A stretch of 32,004 nucleotides of DNA from positions 1 through 32,004 of the forward strand of contig JAKAUA010000086.1 of NCBI GenBank assembly GCA_021827875.1. Direction: 5' to 3'. The translations under genes and the position numbers were made by a program. A model generated the notes under the pieces. The model searched no databases, was not told where the DNA came from, and saw nothing but the letters and a program-made list of their open reading frames with translations. This document shows, in pieces, positions 7,363-15,472 of this stretch. The stretch comes from a bacterium. Its GTDB lineage: Bacteria > Babelota > Babeliae > Babelales > Vermiphilaceae. The stretch's first letter is position 1. Each line of letters begins with the position of its first letter.

Positions 7363-8172
7363 ATGAAAACAAAATGTATAACTATTCTTTGTTGTCTAAC
7401 GATGGGTATTGTGGCCTCAGAAGAACAAACATGGTCTGCATGCTTTGAACAAAAAAAATTAGATGAAACGACGTATAAAGAAGTGGGCAGCGCCCTTGCT
7501 ATCTGTTTATCGCAATACAAACAAGACTTTGATCTTTTTTCTGACGCCAAATTGTGGCTCATAAAACAAAAAAGTTATCGCGAATCTTTTAATAAAGGGA
7601 CATTAGATATAGAAAAATACAATAAGATTTTTCGATTCTACAATGTTACTAATCTGTCACTACCTTATACAGAAAAAAGGAGTGCTCCATTCTACAGAGA
7701 GTATAGTAGAATCGCCTCTTCACTTTTTCGCTTACGTTTTGAAAAAATAATTGGTCTTCGTCAAGATGAAAAAGGCTTTGAAAAACAATTTAAAACTATT
7801 CCTTCTATCATTGAATTAGCGGTGCACATAGATGCAATATCTTCCCTAGCACAAGCTGTTCTCATGGCATTAGAACAAAAAACAAAACCACTCTCTCCTC
7901 TGACCTTTGAATATTATCGAGTTCAAATGCCAATAAAACAATATTCTCTTTTGTCATTAAGTTCTTCTGAGTCATCACAATCATTTGCTTCTTCTACATC
8001 TTCACAAATTTCTTCTAATTCTTTTGATCAGTCACCACCACAGCCATGTAACAGAAGATCTGTAATGTCTGACGATTATTCTGATACTACCATAAGATGC
8101 GATACGCCCGATTCAACTTCAGAAGAATCTGAAGGGTCTCGTGTAAGCAGCCCCATATTTGAACTAGATTAA
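7363..8172 (+). CDS. Secreted protein with Ser-rich tail, unknown function
   Basis: 269 aa from the ATG at 7363, chosen because GGAG lies 5 nt upstream and a signal peptide starts there (KTKCITILCCLTMGIVAS, cleavage near VAS/E). An open frame continues 30 codons upstream but lacks both features. The mature part is mostly helical and basic up to about residue 205. A low-complexity tail follows, with Ser/Thr-rich runs (LSSSESSQSFASSTSS) and acidic clusters. No family is recognised. The S49 protease gene starts 13 nt after the stop, so the two are probably one transcript. Confidence 0.8.
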   Translation: MKTKCITILCCLTMGIVASEEQTWSACFEQKKLDETTYKEVGSALAICLSQYKQDFDLFSDAKLWLIKQKSYRESFNKGTLDIEKYNKIFRFYNVTNLSLPYTEKRSAPFYREYSRIASSLFRLRFEKIIGLRQDEKGFEKQFKTIPSIIELAVHIDAISSLAQAVLMALEQKTKPLSPLTFEYYRVQMPIKQYSLLSLSSSESSQSFASSTSSQISSNSFDQSPPQPCNRRSVMSDDYSDTTIRCDTPDSTSEESEGSRVSSPIFELD

Positions 8173-8185
8173 AGGAAAAACCCTT

Positions 8186-9016
8186 ATGAACATAAAACAT
8201 CTCGCATTGTTATGCCTCACGCTCACTCAAATAGCACAATGCACATATGACAGAGAATATCTACCCACAACAAATTCTTATATCGCTCCAGATGAGGAAC
8301 AAGATTTTCAAGAGATCAAATTTATATATATTGATAGTTCTCCGGATCTAAAACAACTTACACTGCACATTATCGGTGCCGTTAAAGATAGCGCAGTAAA
8401 GGGCATTATTCTCCTTATTAATTGCCGCGGCGGCGGTATGACAACTTTTAGCATGCTTCATGATACTATCAAAAAGGCATGTCAATTTAAGCCTATTGTA
8501 GCGGTGGTAACCCATGCGGTATCAGGTGGCTATCTTATTGCCGGCGCGGCAGACTATATTATTGCACATAGCTGTTCAGAAGTGGGCAGTATAGGGGTTA
8601 TTATGGAGCTCAAACATTTCAAAAATGCGTGTCTGGTTGGTGATAATATTGAAGCCGAATACAACTCTATCCTCTTTAAAGCCGGTGAATTTAAAGATGT
8701 TTATCAGAGCTACGGCCGTGGCGAACTCTCTGAAAAAGAGCAAAACTATCTTCAAAAAGGAGTGAATGATGCCTATGATGCCGTGGTAGCTCTCGTAGCA
8801 GAAGATAGGGGCCTTAATAAAGAAGAAGCCGATATCTGGGCAAATGCCAAAGAATTCATGTCGCATGAGGCGCTTGAATTAGGATTAATCGATCAAATCG
8901 GCACCTTATTTGATGCAGAAGAGAAAATAATGGAACTTATACAAACCAAGAGATACAGATCATATCCTGATTATAAAATAAAATATTCCTTCTGTTCTGA
9001 TAATGATGTTTTTTAG
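8186..9016 (+). CDS. Exported S49-family serine protease (SppA/SohB-like), copy 1
   Basis: 276 aa. An N-terminal signal sequence (KHLALLCLTLTQIAQC) precedes a compact single S49 domain. Family marks: KGIILLINCRGGGMT, the Ser motif AVSGGYLIAGAADYI with Ser113, the SEVGSIGVIMEL segment and the Lys motif KAGEFKD with Lys170, giving the Ser/Lys dyad. The end has the usual EALELGLIDQIGTLFDAE. SppA-class enzymes degrade leftover signal peptides at the membrane. This protein is shorter than typical 36-kDa SppA (about 300-335 aa). AAAGGA precedes the ATG. A paralogue lies about 1.2 kb downstream. Confidence 0.9.
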   Translation: MNIKHLALLCLTLTQIAQCTYDREYLPTTNSYIAPDEEQDFQEIKFIYIDSSPDLKQLTLHIIGAVKDSAVKGIILLINCRGGGMTTFSMLHDTIKKACQFKPIVAVVTHAVSGGYLIAGAADYIIAHSCSEVGSIGVIMELKHFKNACLVGDNIEAEYNSILFKAGEFKDVYQSYGRGELSEKEQNYLQKGVNDAYDAVVALVAEDRGLNKEEADIWANAKEFMSHEALELGLIDQIGTLFDAEEKIMELIQTKRYRSYPDYKIKYSFCSDNDVF

Positions 9017-9040
9017 AATTTTTCTTACCAAATAAATTAG

Positions 9041-9070
9041 GGGGGGACAAAATAGTCCTCCCGATTACCC
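9041..9070. terminator. GC hairpin after the S49 gene
   Basis: A G-run ending in gac pairs with gtcctccc (about 8 bp with one G-U pair) around a short A-rich loop, about 30 nt after the stop. No T-run follows on the plus strand, so termination would be weak. Confidence 0.35.
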
Positions 9071-9164
9071 AGCCAAAATACCCTCCAAGAAAAAATTCCT
9101 CACTACCCCACATCGGCTTTACTAAAAATTATAACAATTTTTCTTCTCATGAATTGTTTTCAAT

Positions 9165-9192
9165 TTGACAATTTTATCAAAAAAGATATCCT
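9165..9192 (+). promoter_or_regulatory. Candidate sigma70 promoter for the secreted hydrolase
   Basis: A consensus TTGACA lies 16 nt before TATCCT (four of six matches), about 36 nt upstream of the ATG at 9229. A small dyad, aattg-tttt-caatt, sits just before and partly in the -35 box and could be an operator. Confidence 0.55.
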
Positions 9193-9228
9193 AAAAACAG
9201 ATCATATTAGTAAAAATAGAGGTATCTA

Positions 9229-10182
9229 ATGTTGAAAAAATTATTCTTTTGTCTAAGCATTGTTGCCATATTTTTTGGATCAACACATACATCATTTGCA
9301 GCACCTGAAGATTCTAAGCTTACGTATGTTTTTTCTCATGGGCTTGGTGCATTCGGTGAATGCGCTATGTCCTATGTGAAAAGTCACAACCTAGATGACA
9401 TTCCTGTATTGGATAAAAAAACAGGTCAAGTAACACGTCTATCATTATCGCAGGACAAAAATAATCCTTTTTATATTTTGTATCACCCCATCTGCTTTTT
9501 TAATTATCCTTCTTCAAATGCAAACTTTCATAATGATAATGACGGAAGTATATCTGCGAAAAACACCTTTTCATCAAAGAAGGCTTCTTTAGCCCAAAAT
9601 ACTGAGATTGAAACATTAAAAAATCATATAGAAAATATTGATGGTGACGCTGTGTTATTCGGACATTCTATGGGTGCTTCGACAATAATCAATTATATGG
9701 CGCAGTATAATCCTAAAAACATTAAGGCTGTTGTGCTGGAAGCTCCCTTTGATACCATTGAGAGCGTTGTGCGCAACAAGATAGGATGGTTTCGTAAATT
9801 AGGACTAGGGTCACTTTATTTATGGCTAGCTCATCCGGAATACGACAGGTATGGTATAAGGCCGGGCAATGTAGTTCATCGTATCCATCCAACAATTCCC
9901 GTTATCTTTATCCATTCAAAAAAAGATTCGCTTATACCGGTGACAAGCTCTCGCCGTATGTATAATGCCATGAAGAAAAACGGACGTACAAAAGTACATA
10001 TTTTTGAATTAGAAGAAGCAACTCACACAAACGCAAGCAACTGCGCTGACTCAGGCAATTATCAAAGAGTAATACATGCCTTCTACAAGAACTATGGCCT
10101 TCCTTGTGATGAAACACTCGCCGCAGAAGGACAAGCATTATTTGAAACAACACAACCAGCTATTGATTCATTTTATAAATAA
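9229..10182 (+). CDS. Secreted alpha/beta hydrolase
   Basis: 317 aa with a clear Sec signal peptide ending TSFA/AP (after Ala24). Fold motifs: YVFSHGLGAFGE (oxyanion region), nucleophile elbow FGHSMGAS with Ser147, EAPFDTIESVV, then VIFIHSKKDSLIPV with Asp233 and EEATHTN with His266. This complete Ser-Asp-His triad, with the layout of the S33/peptidase-like alpha/beta hydrolases, predicts an active esterase, lipase or peptidase outside the cytoplasm. Substrate unknown. GAGG precedes the ATG. It sits between two S49 protease genes; the second begins 10 nt after its stop and is probably co-transcribed. It is not a close copy of the two lipoprotein hydrolases at 2.2-4.4 kb. Confidence 0.88.
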   Translation: MLKKLFFCLSIVAIFFGSTHTSFAAPEDSKLTYVFSHGLGAFGECAMSYVKSHNLDDIPVLDKKTGQVTRLSLSQDKNNPFYILYHPICFFNYPSSNANFHNDNDGSISAKNTFSSKKASLAQNTEIETLKNHIENIDGDAVLFGHSMGASTIINYMAQYNPKNIKAVVLEAPFDTIESVVRNKIGWFRKLGLGSLYLWLAHPEYDRYGIRPGNVVHRIHPTIPVIFIHSKKDSLIPVTSSRRMYNAMKKNGRTKVHIFELEEATHTNASNCADSGNYQRVIHAFYKNYGLPCDETLAAEGQALFETTQPAIDSFYK

Positions 10183-10192
10183 GAGGTTACAC

Positions 10193-11035
10193 GTGAAAAT
10201 CAAATACTTCATACTTCTATTATCGGTACTGAGCATTAAACCAATATTCAGCATGCAGTATATACATTATCTAGAAAAATTACTGGTTTCTATGAGACGT
10301 TCGGCAGCCAAAGAAGTGAAGCCACCATTGCAAAAAGTAAAAACTATATATATTGGCGACAATCTTGATATAAAACAGGCTACCCTTCAAATTATTGCTG
10401 CTACCAAAGACCCTGTTATTAAAGGAATTATTTTATTCGTTAGTAATGGTGGTGGTAGCACAATAGGCTATGCCACACTACACGATACCATAAAAAATGC
10501 CCGTACATTTAAACCTGTTGTTTGTATTACCAATAGAGCCTGTTCTGGCGGTTATATGATCGCAAGCGCAGCAGATTATATTATTGCATATGACATATCA
10601 CAGATAGGATGTATTGGCGTCATAACTGAATTTACACAATACAAAATGCCGCGAATTCAAAATCAAAATGGCGTCAATGCCGATCTTACTGTCGAAGTTT
10701 TTGCAGCGGGTGAATTTAAAAGTATTTGCAGCACATATCATGGTGCGTTGTCTGAAAAAGAACGCGCTCTCATGCAAAAAGCGACCAATGATTTGTATGA
10801 TGCTTTTATTTCTATGATTGCTAAAGATAGAGCACTTAACAAAGATAATGCTCACGACTGGGCTGATGCCAAAATATTCTTAGCCAACGAAGCACTCAAT
10901 CTTGGCCTTATAGATCAGATTGGTACCATGTTTGATGCTGAAGCAAAAATAGCAGAACTTATACAAACAAAGACTTACCAGCCATATCCTGACTATAAGA
11001 TACAGTATCTTTTTGGTGATGATAAAGCTGCTTAA
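10193..11035 (+). CDS. Exported S49-family serine protease (SppA/SohB-like), copy 2
   Basis: 280 aa from GTG at 10193. AGAGG lies 6 nt upstream, and this start gives a signal peptide (KIKYFILLLSVLS, cleavage near IFS/M-Q). An ATG at 10076 in the same frame would overlap the previous gene by more than 100 nt and bury the signal. Motifs parallel copy 1: IKGIILFVSNGGGST, RACSGGYMIASAADYI with Ser118, SQIGCIGVITEF, AAGEFKS with Lys176, and EALNLGLIDQIGTMFDAE. The C-terminal PYPDYKI is nearly identical in both copies. The dyad is intact. The stop overlaps the convergent GH3 gene by 4 nt. Confidence 0.9.
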   Translation: MKIKYFILLLSVLSIKPIFSMQYIHYLEKLLVSMRRSAAKEVKPPLQKVKTIYIGDNLDIKQATLQIIAATKDPVIKGIILFVSNGGGSTIGYATLHDTIKNARTFKPVVCITNRACSGGYMIASAADYIIAYDISQIGCIGVITEFTQYKMPRIQNQNGVNADLTVEVFAAGEFKSICSTYHGALSEKERALMQKATNDLYDAFISMIAKDRALNKDNAHDWADAKIFLANEALNLGLIDQIGTMFDAEAKIAELIQTKTYQPYPDYKIQYLFGDDKAA

Positions 11036-12270
11036 GATATCAACGACGCAGCATTGAGTTTATTTTGTAATTGAAAAGCGCTTGGAGCATTAATTTCTCT
11101 GAGCGCTTTTTCTTTATCAATAGGTTCAAAATGCGTGGCGCCGGACCACTCTTTTGCTTTTAGTATTTTTAATACCCGCCTATCAAGCTCGTGCTCTGTA
11201 ATTCTTCCCTCATGTATTGCTCGCTCTATAAGCACTACTGCCTTTGGCACATCCAGCGGGCACAGAATAATATCATTCCCTGCCAAAAATGCCTCTAATT
11301 CTGCATAACCAGGCTCGTAATATTTGGTAATTGCAATCATGCCCAAGCCATCAGTTATTTTAAGTCCTTCAAAATTGAGCTCCTGTTCAAGCAAATCAGT
11401 AACAATGGCATGCGATAATGATGATGCGCGATGCTTATCCGGCTCATATGCGGGAACAGCTAAATGTGCATTCATCACTGCAGCAACACCGTGCTCAATC
11501 AGATGTTTAAAAGGAATAAGCTCTAACGCCTGTAATCTTTTTTTATCATGAGTGAGCAATGGCAAGTCCAAGTGCGAATCAACACTGGTATCGCCATGGC
11601 CGGGAAAATGTTTTGCGCAGGCAAGCACTCCTGCATCTTGCAAACCTCGCATCATAAACAAAGCACAGCGAGCGACATGATGTGCATCAACCCCAAATGA
11701 GCGCGATCCTATTAGCATGTTGTCCGGATGGTTATTGACATCGGTCACCGGTGAAAAGTTCATATGTATGCCAACTGCTTTGCATTGTCTGCCAATTTCT
11801 CTGCCAAGCTGATAAATAAGAGCACCGTCTGAAAGTCTTCCCAACACCGCATTACGCGGATACACAAGCGTGTTGTACAAACGCATACTCAAACCCCATT
11901 CGCAATCTTGTGATATGAGCAAAGGAACTTTGCTTAATGCTTGGTATTCATTAATGGCATCAATCTGTTTTTCCGGTGTGCTTTTAAACAAAAAAATAAG
12001 GCCGCCGATGTGATAATGCTCAATCAATTCTCGTATATAAGCTGAATCTATTTTGTAAGGTGATTTAAATAGTGCAGTTGCAAGCGCTTCTTCTTGCTGC
12101 TCAAAGCTTGATGCAGTAGCAACAACAAAGAGTTGTCCAATTTTTTCGCGCAATGTTAAAGATGCCAATGTTTGCTGTGCCCAAACGCCGGGTGCCTGCT
12201 CATAGACAGGCGGAAATGCTAACAATGGAACAGTAAAAAATATAGTGAGAAAAATAACAATACGCTTCAT
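11032..12270 (-). CDS. nagZ: Exported GH3 beta-N-acetylhexosaminidase (NagZ-like)
   Basis: 412 aa. A signal peptide at residues 1-18 (KRIVIFLTIFFTVPLLA) implies export, unlike the cytoplasmic NagZ of enterobacteria. The GH3 barrel shows TLREKIGQLFVV, GGLIFLF, LLISQDCEWG, NFSPVTDVNN, the NagZ hallmark KHFPGHGDTSVDSHLDLP (acid/base dyad Asp231/His233) and the nucleophile motif KITDGLGM with Asp307. It probably removes GlcNAc from muropeptides or other chitooligosaccharide-like glycans. Length fits a single-domain enzyme. AGGA precedes the ATG. It converges on the S49 gene with a 4-nt overlap and no separate terminator. Confidence 0.92.
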   Translation of the reverse strand: MKRIVIFLTIFFTVPLLAFPPVYEQAPGVWAQQTLASLTLREKIGQLFVVATASSFEQQEEALATALFKSPYKIDSAYIRELIEHYHIGGLIFLFKSTPEKQIDAINEYQALSKVPLLISQDCEWGLSMRLYNTLVYPRNAVLGRLSDGALIYQLGREIGRQCKAVGIHMNFSPVTDVNNHPDNMLIGSRSFGVDAHHVARCALFMMRGLQDAGVLACAKHFPGHGDTSVDSHLDLPLLTHDKKRLQALELIPFKHLIEHGVAAVMNAHLAVPAYEPDKHRASSLSHAIVTDLLEQELNFEGLKITDGLGMIAITKYYEPGYAELEAFLAGNDIILCPLDVPKAVVLIERAIHEGRITEHELDRRVLKILKAKEWSGATHFEPIDKEKALREINAPSAFQLQNKLNAASLIS

Positions 12271-12327
12271 ATGGCTATCCTAGAATCTGTGAACAAAAAT
12301 TTTATCCGATTTATTTTAAAGTTATGA

Positions 12328-12380
12328 CCCCTAACCCTTCGATACAGCGACCAGGGGCTGCCACTCAGGGCGAGCGGGGA
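12328..12380 (+). repeat. Intergenic repeat, left arm of an inverted pair
   Basis: About 50 bp containing ctaacccttcgata and cactcagggcgagcgg. The reverse complement of 12546-12598 matches it with only a few differences. Each arm is also imperfectly self-complementary (ccctt...caggg). The wording is close to the dispersed CCCTTCGA...CAGGGCGAGCGG palindromes known between genes in many bacteria. Confidence 0.85.
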
Positions 12381-12545
12381 AATATATCTTTTGTATTTAT
12401 ATAGCACAACACATTTGTTTATTGAGAGTGATTCACATAATGCTTCTGGAAACACCTTAGTATATTTGCATCTTATTTAAAGACGCTTGCTATATTTCTA
12501 GTAAAAATTTTAAAAAGTGTGCCGGACTAAGTGAGTCAATGTGCT

Positions 12546-12598
12546 CCCACCGCTCGCCCTGAGTGACGGCCCTGGCCGTTGTATCGAAGGGTTAGGTG
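12546..12598 (-). repeat. Intergenic repeat, right arm of an inverted pair
   Basis: The inverted copy of the element at 12328, about 165 nt away (cgctcgccctgagtg, a near-palindromic acggccctggccgt centre, then tatcgaagggttagg). The AT-rich spacer 12381-12545 shows no gene. The whole non-coding stretch 12271-12737 otherwise holds only the terminator at 12700. Confidence 0.85.
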
Positions 12599-12699
12599 GA
12601 TAAAACGATCATTTCTTAAAATTTATTTTTTTCAAGTTCTGAAAGTAAGAAAAATTAAGCACGATTTTTATATTTTGTTTACAATCTAGTCTTCTAAGC

Positions 12700-12727
12700 A
12701 AAATGCCTCCGGCAAAGGAGGCATTTT
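12700..12727. terminator. Intrinsic terminator after the 67-aa gene
   Basis: A perfect 11-bp stem, aaaatgcctcc / ggaggcatttt, with a 6-nt loop lies 10 nt after the minus-strand stop at 12738. T-rich flanks on both sides would allow action in both directions. Confidence 0.9.
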
Positions 12728-12737
12728 ATATTTTTAT

Positions 12738-12941
12738 TTATTTTTTCTTGCGTAACATTGGCAAGCCAGTACGTTCGTTTTCAATCACTTCGTAGCCTGC
12801 AGGCAATGCATCAAGAGAATCTTTTCCTGCTTCACCGGCAAAGTAGTAGATCTTTTGCTTGCGATCGCCAACTAATTTAACTTCTTTGGTATGCAAATAA
12901 TATGTTTTGCCACTTTTTTTAGATTTAACGCTATAGGCCAT
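12738..12941 (-). CDS. Small conserved protein of unknown function (67 aa)
   Basis: Start at 12941: GGAG lies 6 nt upstream. The open frame continues 15 codons further without a better site. The product is basic and beta-rich: AYSVKSKKSGKTYYLHTKEV, then KQKIYYFAGEAGKDSLDALP, and PAGYEVIENERTGLPMLRKK. The pattern (YYLH near the start, IYYFA, LPAGYEVxENxRTGLPxL) is one I recall from short conserved hypothetical proteins in unrelated bacteria; no function is known to me. It is monocistronic, with its own strong terminator. Confidence 0.85.
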   Translation of the reverse strand: MAYSVKSKKSGKTYYLHTKEVKLVGDRKQKIYYFAGEAGKDSLDALPAGYEVIENERTGLPMLRKKK

Positions 12942-13130
12942 AGTAAGCTCCTGAATAAATAATACTGTTTTTAACTTCAAGAACACATTATCGAATTGTG
13001 ATAAAAAAAGCTACAAATATCCGCTATATTACAATAAAAACCACTATTTTTACGCTAATTTTGACAAAAAATTTACAAATTATACTTTTATAACGATTTA
13101 TTCTCATATCTAGCACAAGGAGCTCTCTTA

Positions 13131-13331
13131 ATGACCGTCAATCAACAAGCAGGCAGAACAATTATTGGTATTCTTGGTCTTTTGTTATTTATTTTTGCTG
13201 CCGGAGATGTATTATTGCGCCTTATAGTCGCGCTCATTGGATTAGCGCTATTTTTCTATGGTTTTGGCTGGCGCAAACAAGAAGCATATTATTTCATACA
13301 AAAACAGTGGTATCATTACAAAAAAAGATAA
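13131..13331 (+). CDS. Small membrane protein (66 aa)
   Basis: AAGGAG precedes the ATG by 8 nt. Two hydrophobic segments (TIIGILGLLLFIFAAG and LIVALIGLALFFYGFGW) are joined by a short loop containing Arg and followed by a basic, aromatic tail (KQWYHYKKR). This makes a two-pass inner-membrane protein. The pattern recalls short DUF2892-like proteins, but I cannot assign it firmly. A larger membrane protein gene starts 23 nt downstream, so they are probably co-expressed. A TTGACA at 13061 is the best promoter hint, without a well-spaced -10. Confidence 0.75.
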   Translation: MTVNQQAGRTIIGILGLLLFIFAAGDVLLRLIVALIGLALFFYGFGWRKQEAYYFIQKQWYHYKKR

Positions 13332-13354
13332 TTTTTAATTAAAAAGGAACTGTT

Positions 13355-14107
13355 ATGAAGAAATTCCCCATAAAGCAAGCAATAGAATTTGCCGCAAAAA
13401 CAATGTGGGACAATATAGTAACTATTTTACTGGGTTCACTTTTTTGGTTTGCTGCGCTTGCGGTAAGTACCGCAGGAATAGTATTTATCGGCGGTAGTAT
13501 TGTGAGTGCCATTGCTTATTATACATTTCGCCATACTGCTACCCATACTGTTTTATCAGCTATACAAAACTTTAGTAATATTCAACTTGTTTCTACTTCA
13601 TTGACCTTAAAACACTCTCTCTTCATTGGACTATTGGTTTTGAGTAGTATCACCGTAGTTCTAGCCCTCTTATTTGTATTCAATGCATTACGGCTCGGAT
13701 TTGATAAATTTCTTATGCAGTTTGAAGATGGGCACATTGGTTCTATTAATACTATTTTTTCTTGCTTTAGTGACATTACCATACGCTATACCATTGCAGC
13801 ATTTTTAAAAATTGCAGCAGTATTTTTTGGACTACTCTGCCTTATTGTTCCCGGTATATATCTCTGGATAAAATTCAGATTTTATACTTTCTCCATGTTA
13901 GATCGTAATACCGGCAGTGTTGAATCATTACAACATAGCTATCGCATAACAAAAGGCTACTTTTTTATTTTGTTTATCACTGTGCTATTAATGGGATTAT
14001 TTAGCTCTTTAATTAATTCTGCTCTGATAACTATATTTATAACAGCCCCCTTTACTAAGTTGATAAATATTTATCTTTATCGTTTTTTGCGCGATGAAAA
14101 TCAATAA
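13355..14107 (+). CDS. Multi-pass membrane protein (DUF975/GPDPase-membrane-domain-like)
   Basis: 250 aa with about six hydrophobic segments. The stretch FFGLLCLIVPGIYLWIKFRF, then MLDRNTGSVESLQHSYRITKGYFF, is characteristic of the YciC/DUF975/GPDPase membrane-domain superfamily: a VPGIY turn, then a SLxxSxxxTKG helix. The biochemical role of that superfamily is poorly defined. AAAGGA precedes the ATG. It follows the 66-aa membrane protein in the same direction. Confidence 0.8.
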   Translation: MKKFPIKQAIEFAAKTMWDNIVTILLGSLFWFAALAVSTAGIVFIGGSIVSAIAYYTFRHTATHTVLSAIQNFSNIQLVSTSLTLKHSLFIGLLVLSSITVVLALLFVFNALRLGFDKFLMQFEDGHIGSINTIFSCFSDITIRYTIAAFLKIAAVFFGLLCLIVPGIYLWIKFRFYTFSMLDRNTGSVESLQHSYRITKGYFFILFITVLLMGLFSSLINSALITIFITAPFTKLINIYLYRFLRDENQ

Positions 14108-14210
14108 AGCATCCATAAATTTTTTCAATCTGATAAATTATTTATTTATCTAACCGGATCATGCTACAGTACTCCTGTTATCTCAAGGGACAATAAGGGG
14201 GGAGATTAGC

Positions 14211-15467
14211 ATGAAAATTGGTATTATTGGTGGGGGCATTTCTGGCCTTGCATCAGCTTGGTTTTTAGAAGAAATGCATGACGTTATCTTATTTGAAAGA
14301 CAAGATAGACTTGGTGGGCATGCCAATACGGTATTAGTGTCAACGTCCTATGGAGATGTCCCCATAGAAACAGGATTCGAATTTTTCAATAGTACTATGT
14401 TTCCCCATTTTACTCGATTGCTCTCACTTTTAGAGGTACCCACAACGAGCTATCCTTTTAATTACACTTTTTCTTCTGAAAAAACGGATACGATTTTTAT
14501 TTTACCACCATGGAGAAGCGGTAAAATTTTCTGGGATATGCTTGGCATCAACAAACTAAATTTGGTACTGGAGCTCAAGTATATTATCGGCAAATGTGAA
14601 CAATTTGTTCAGAAAAAAGATAAGAATACTACCATAGAGCAATTTCTTGACCAATGTAATGTTACCGAATCATTTAAAAATGATTTTTTTATCCCTCTTT
14701 TCTGCGCTGGATGGGGCATATCTCCGGAAAAATTTAGAACATTCGCTGCGTACAATCTTCTTTCTTGGATGGTAAACAATAAAGTTATGGGACTCCAAGA
14801 CTGCACCTGGGATGAAATCCCTACCGGCATGTCATCTTATGTTGATGCATTAACTGCACAAATAAAACGGGCTAAACTCAAAACATCGGTAACCATTCAG
14901 AATATTACGTATGACGGCAAACAATACACGGTACAAGAAAAAGATGGGTCACATAACACATTTGACCATCTCATTGTTGCGACTAATGCACAGGAAGCAC
15001 ATGCTTTATTACGAAATATTCCACAACTGCACAACAGACGCGCTTTATTAAATCAAATTGAGTACATTGATGCGACTATTGCAATACATGGTGATGAACG
15101 TTTTATGCCTAAAAACAAAAAGCATTGGTCCGTTGCCAATGTTTGGTACAACAGCAAAAACAGTATATTAACAACCCACAAACCATGGCACAGTCAAACA
15201 TTACTGCTTCGCAGTTGGCTTATGACAGGTTTTCCTCATCCTGAACCGCTGTACGCGACAGTAGATTATCGCCACGCACAAGTGACACCCACTTATTTTC
15301 ATGTGCAACAGCATCTTTCTGCGTTGCAAGGTGAACACAATGTATGGATCGCAGGATTATACACGCATGATATCGATTCACATGAAAGCGCCTTAACTTC
15401 CGCAATAAAAATTGCAGGGCGTCTTGCTCCTGAATCTAGACGCTATGCTGATATTATGAAAAAATAG
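14211..15467 (+). CDS. FAD-dependent amine-oxidase-type oxidoreductase (COG2907-like)
   Basis: 418 aa with GGAG 6 nt before the ATG. The N-terminal dinucleotide fold is clear: KIGIIGGGISGLASAWFLE (GxGxxG), then VILFERQDRLGGHANTV, with the acidic residue and GG motif that bind FAD. Later come FDHLIVATNAQEA and a C-terminal FAD-contact region VWIAGLYTHDIDSHESALTSA. This fits the predicted NAD/FAD-binding proteins of the phytoene desaturase/amine oxidase group, often found with fatty-acid cyclopropanation or short-chain modification genes; none of those is nearby here. No signal peptide, so cytoplasmic. It converges on mutL with 5 nt between the stops. Confidence 0.88.
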   Translation: MKIGIIGGGISGLASAWFLEEMHDVILFERQDRLGGHANTVLVSTSYGDVPIETGFEFFNSTMFPHFTRLLSLLEVPTTSYPFNYTFSSEKTDTIFILPPWRSGKIFWDMLGINKLNLVLELKYIIGKCEQFVQKKDKNTTIEQFLDQCNVTESFKNDFFIPLFCAGWGISPEKFRTFAAYNLLSWMVNNKVMGLQDCTWDEIPTGMSSYVDALTAQIKRAKLKTSVTIQNITYDGKQYTVQEKDGSHNTFDHLIVATNAQEAHALLRNIPQLHNRRALLNQIEYIDATIAIHGDERFMPKNKKHWSVANVWYNSKNSILTTHKPWHSQTLLLRSWLMTGFPHPEPLYATVDYRHAQVTPTYFHVQQHLSALQGEHNVWIAGLYTHDIDSHESALTSAIKIAGRLAPESRRYADIMKK

Positions 15468-15472
15468 GAAAC

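Noticed and set aside
10076..10192. Longer N-terminus for the second S49 protease
   Set aside because: It would overlap the previous gene by more than 100 nt and hide a clean signal peptide that starts at the GTG with its own AGAGG site.
12267..12455. 62-codon minus-strand frame over the left repeat
   Set aside because: It reads through the palindromic repeat, has no ribosome site and no recognisable composition.
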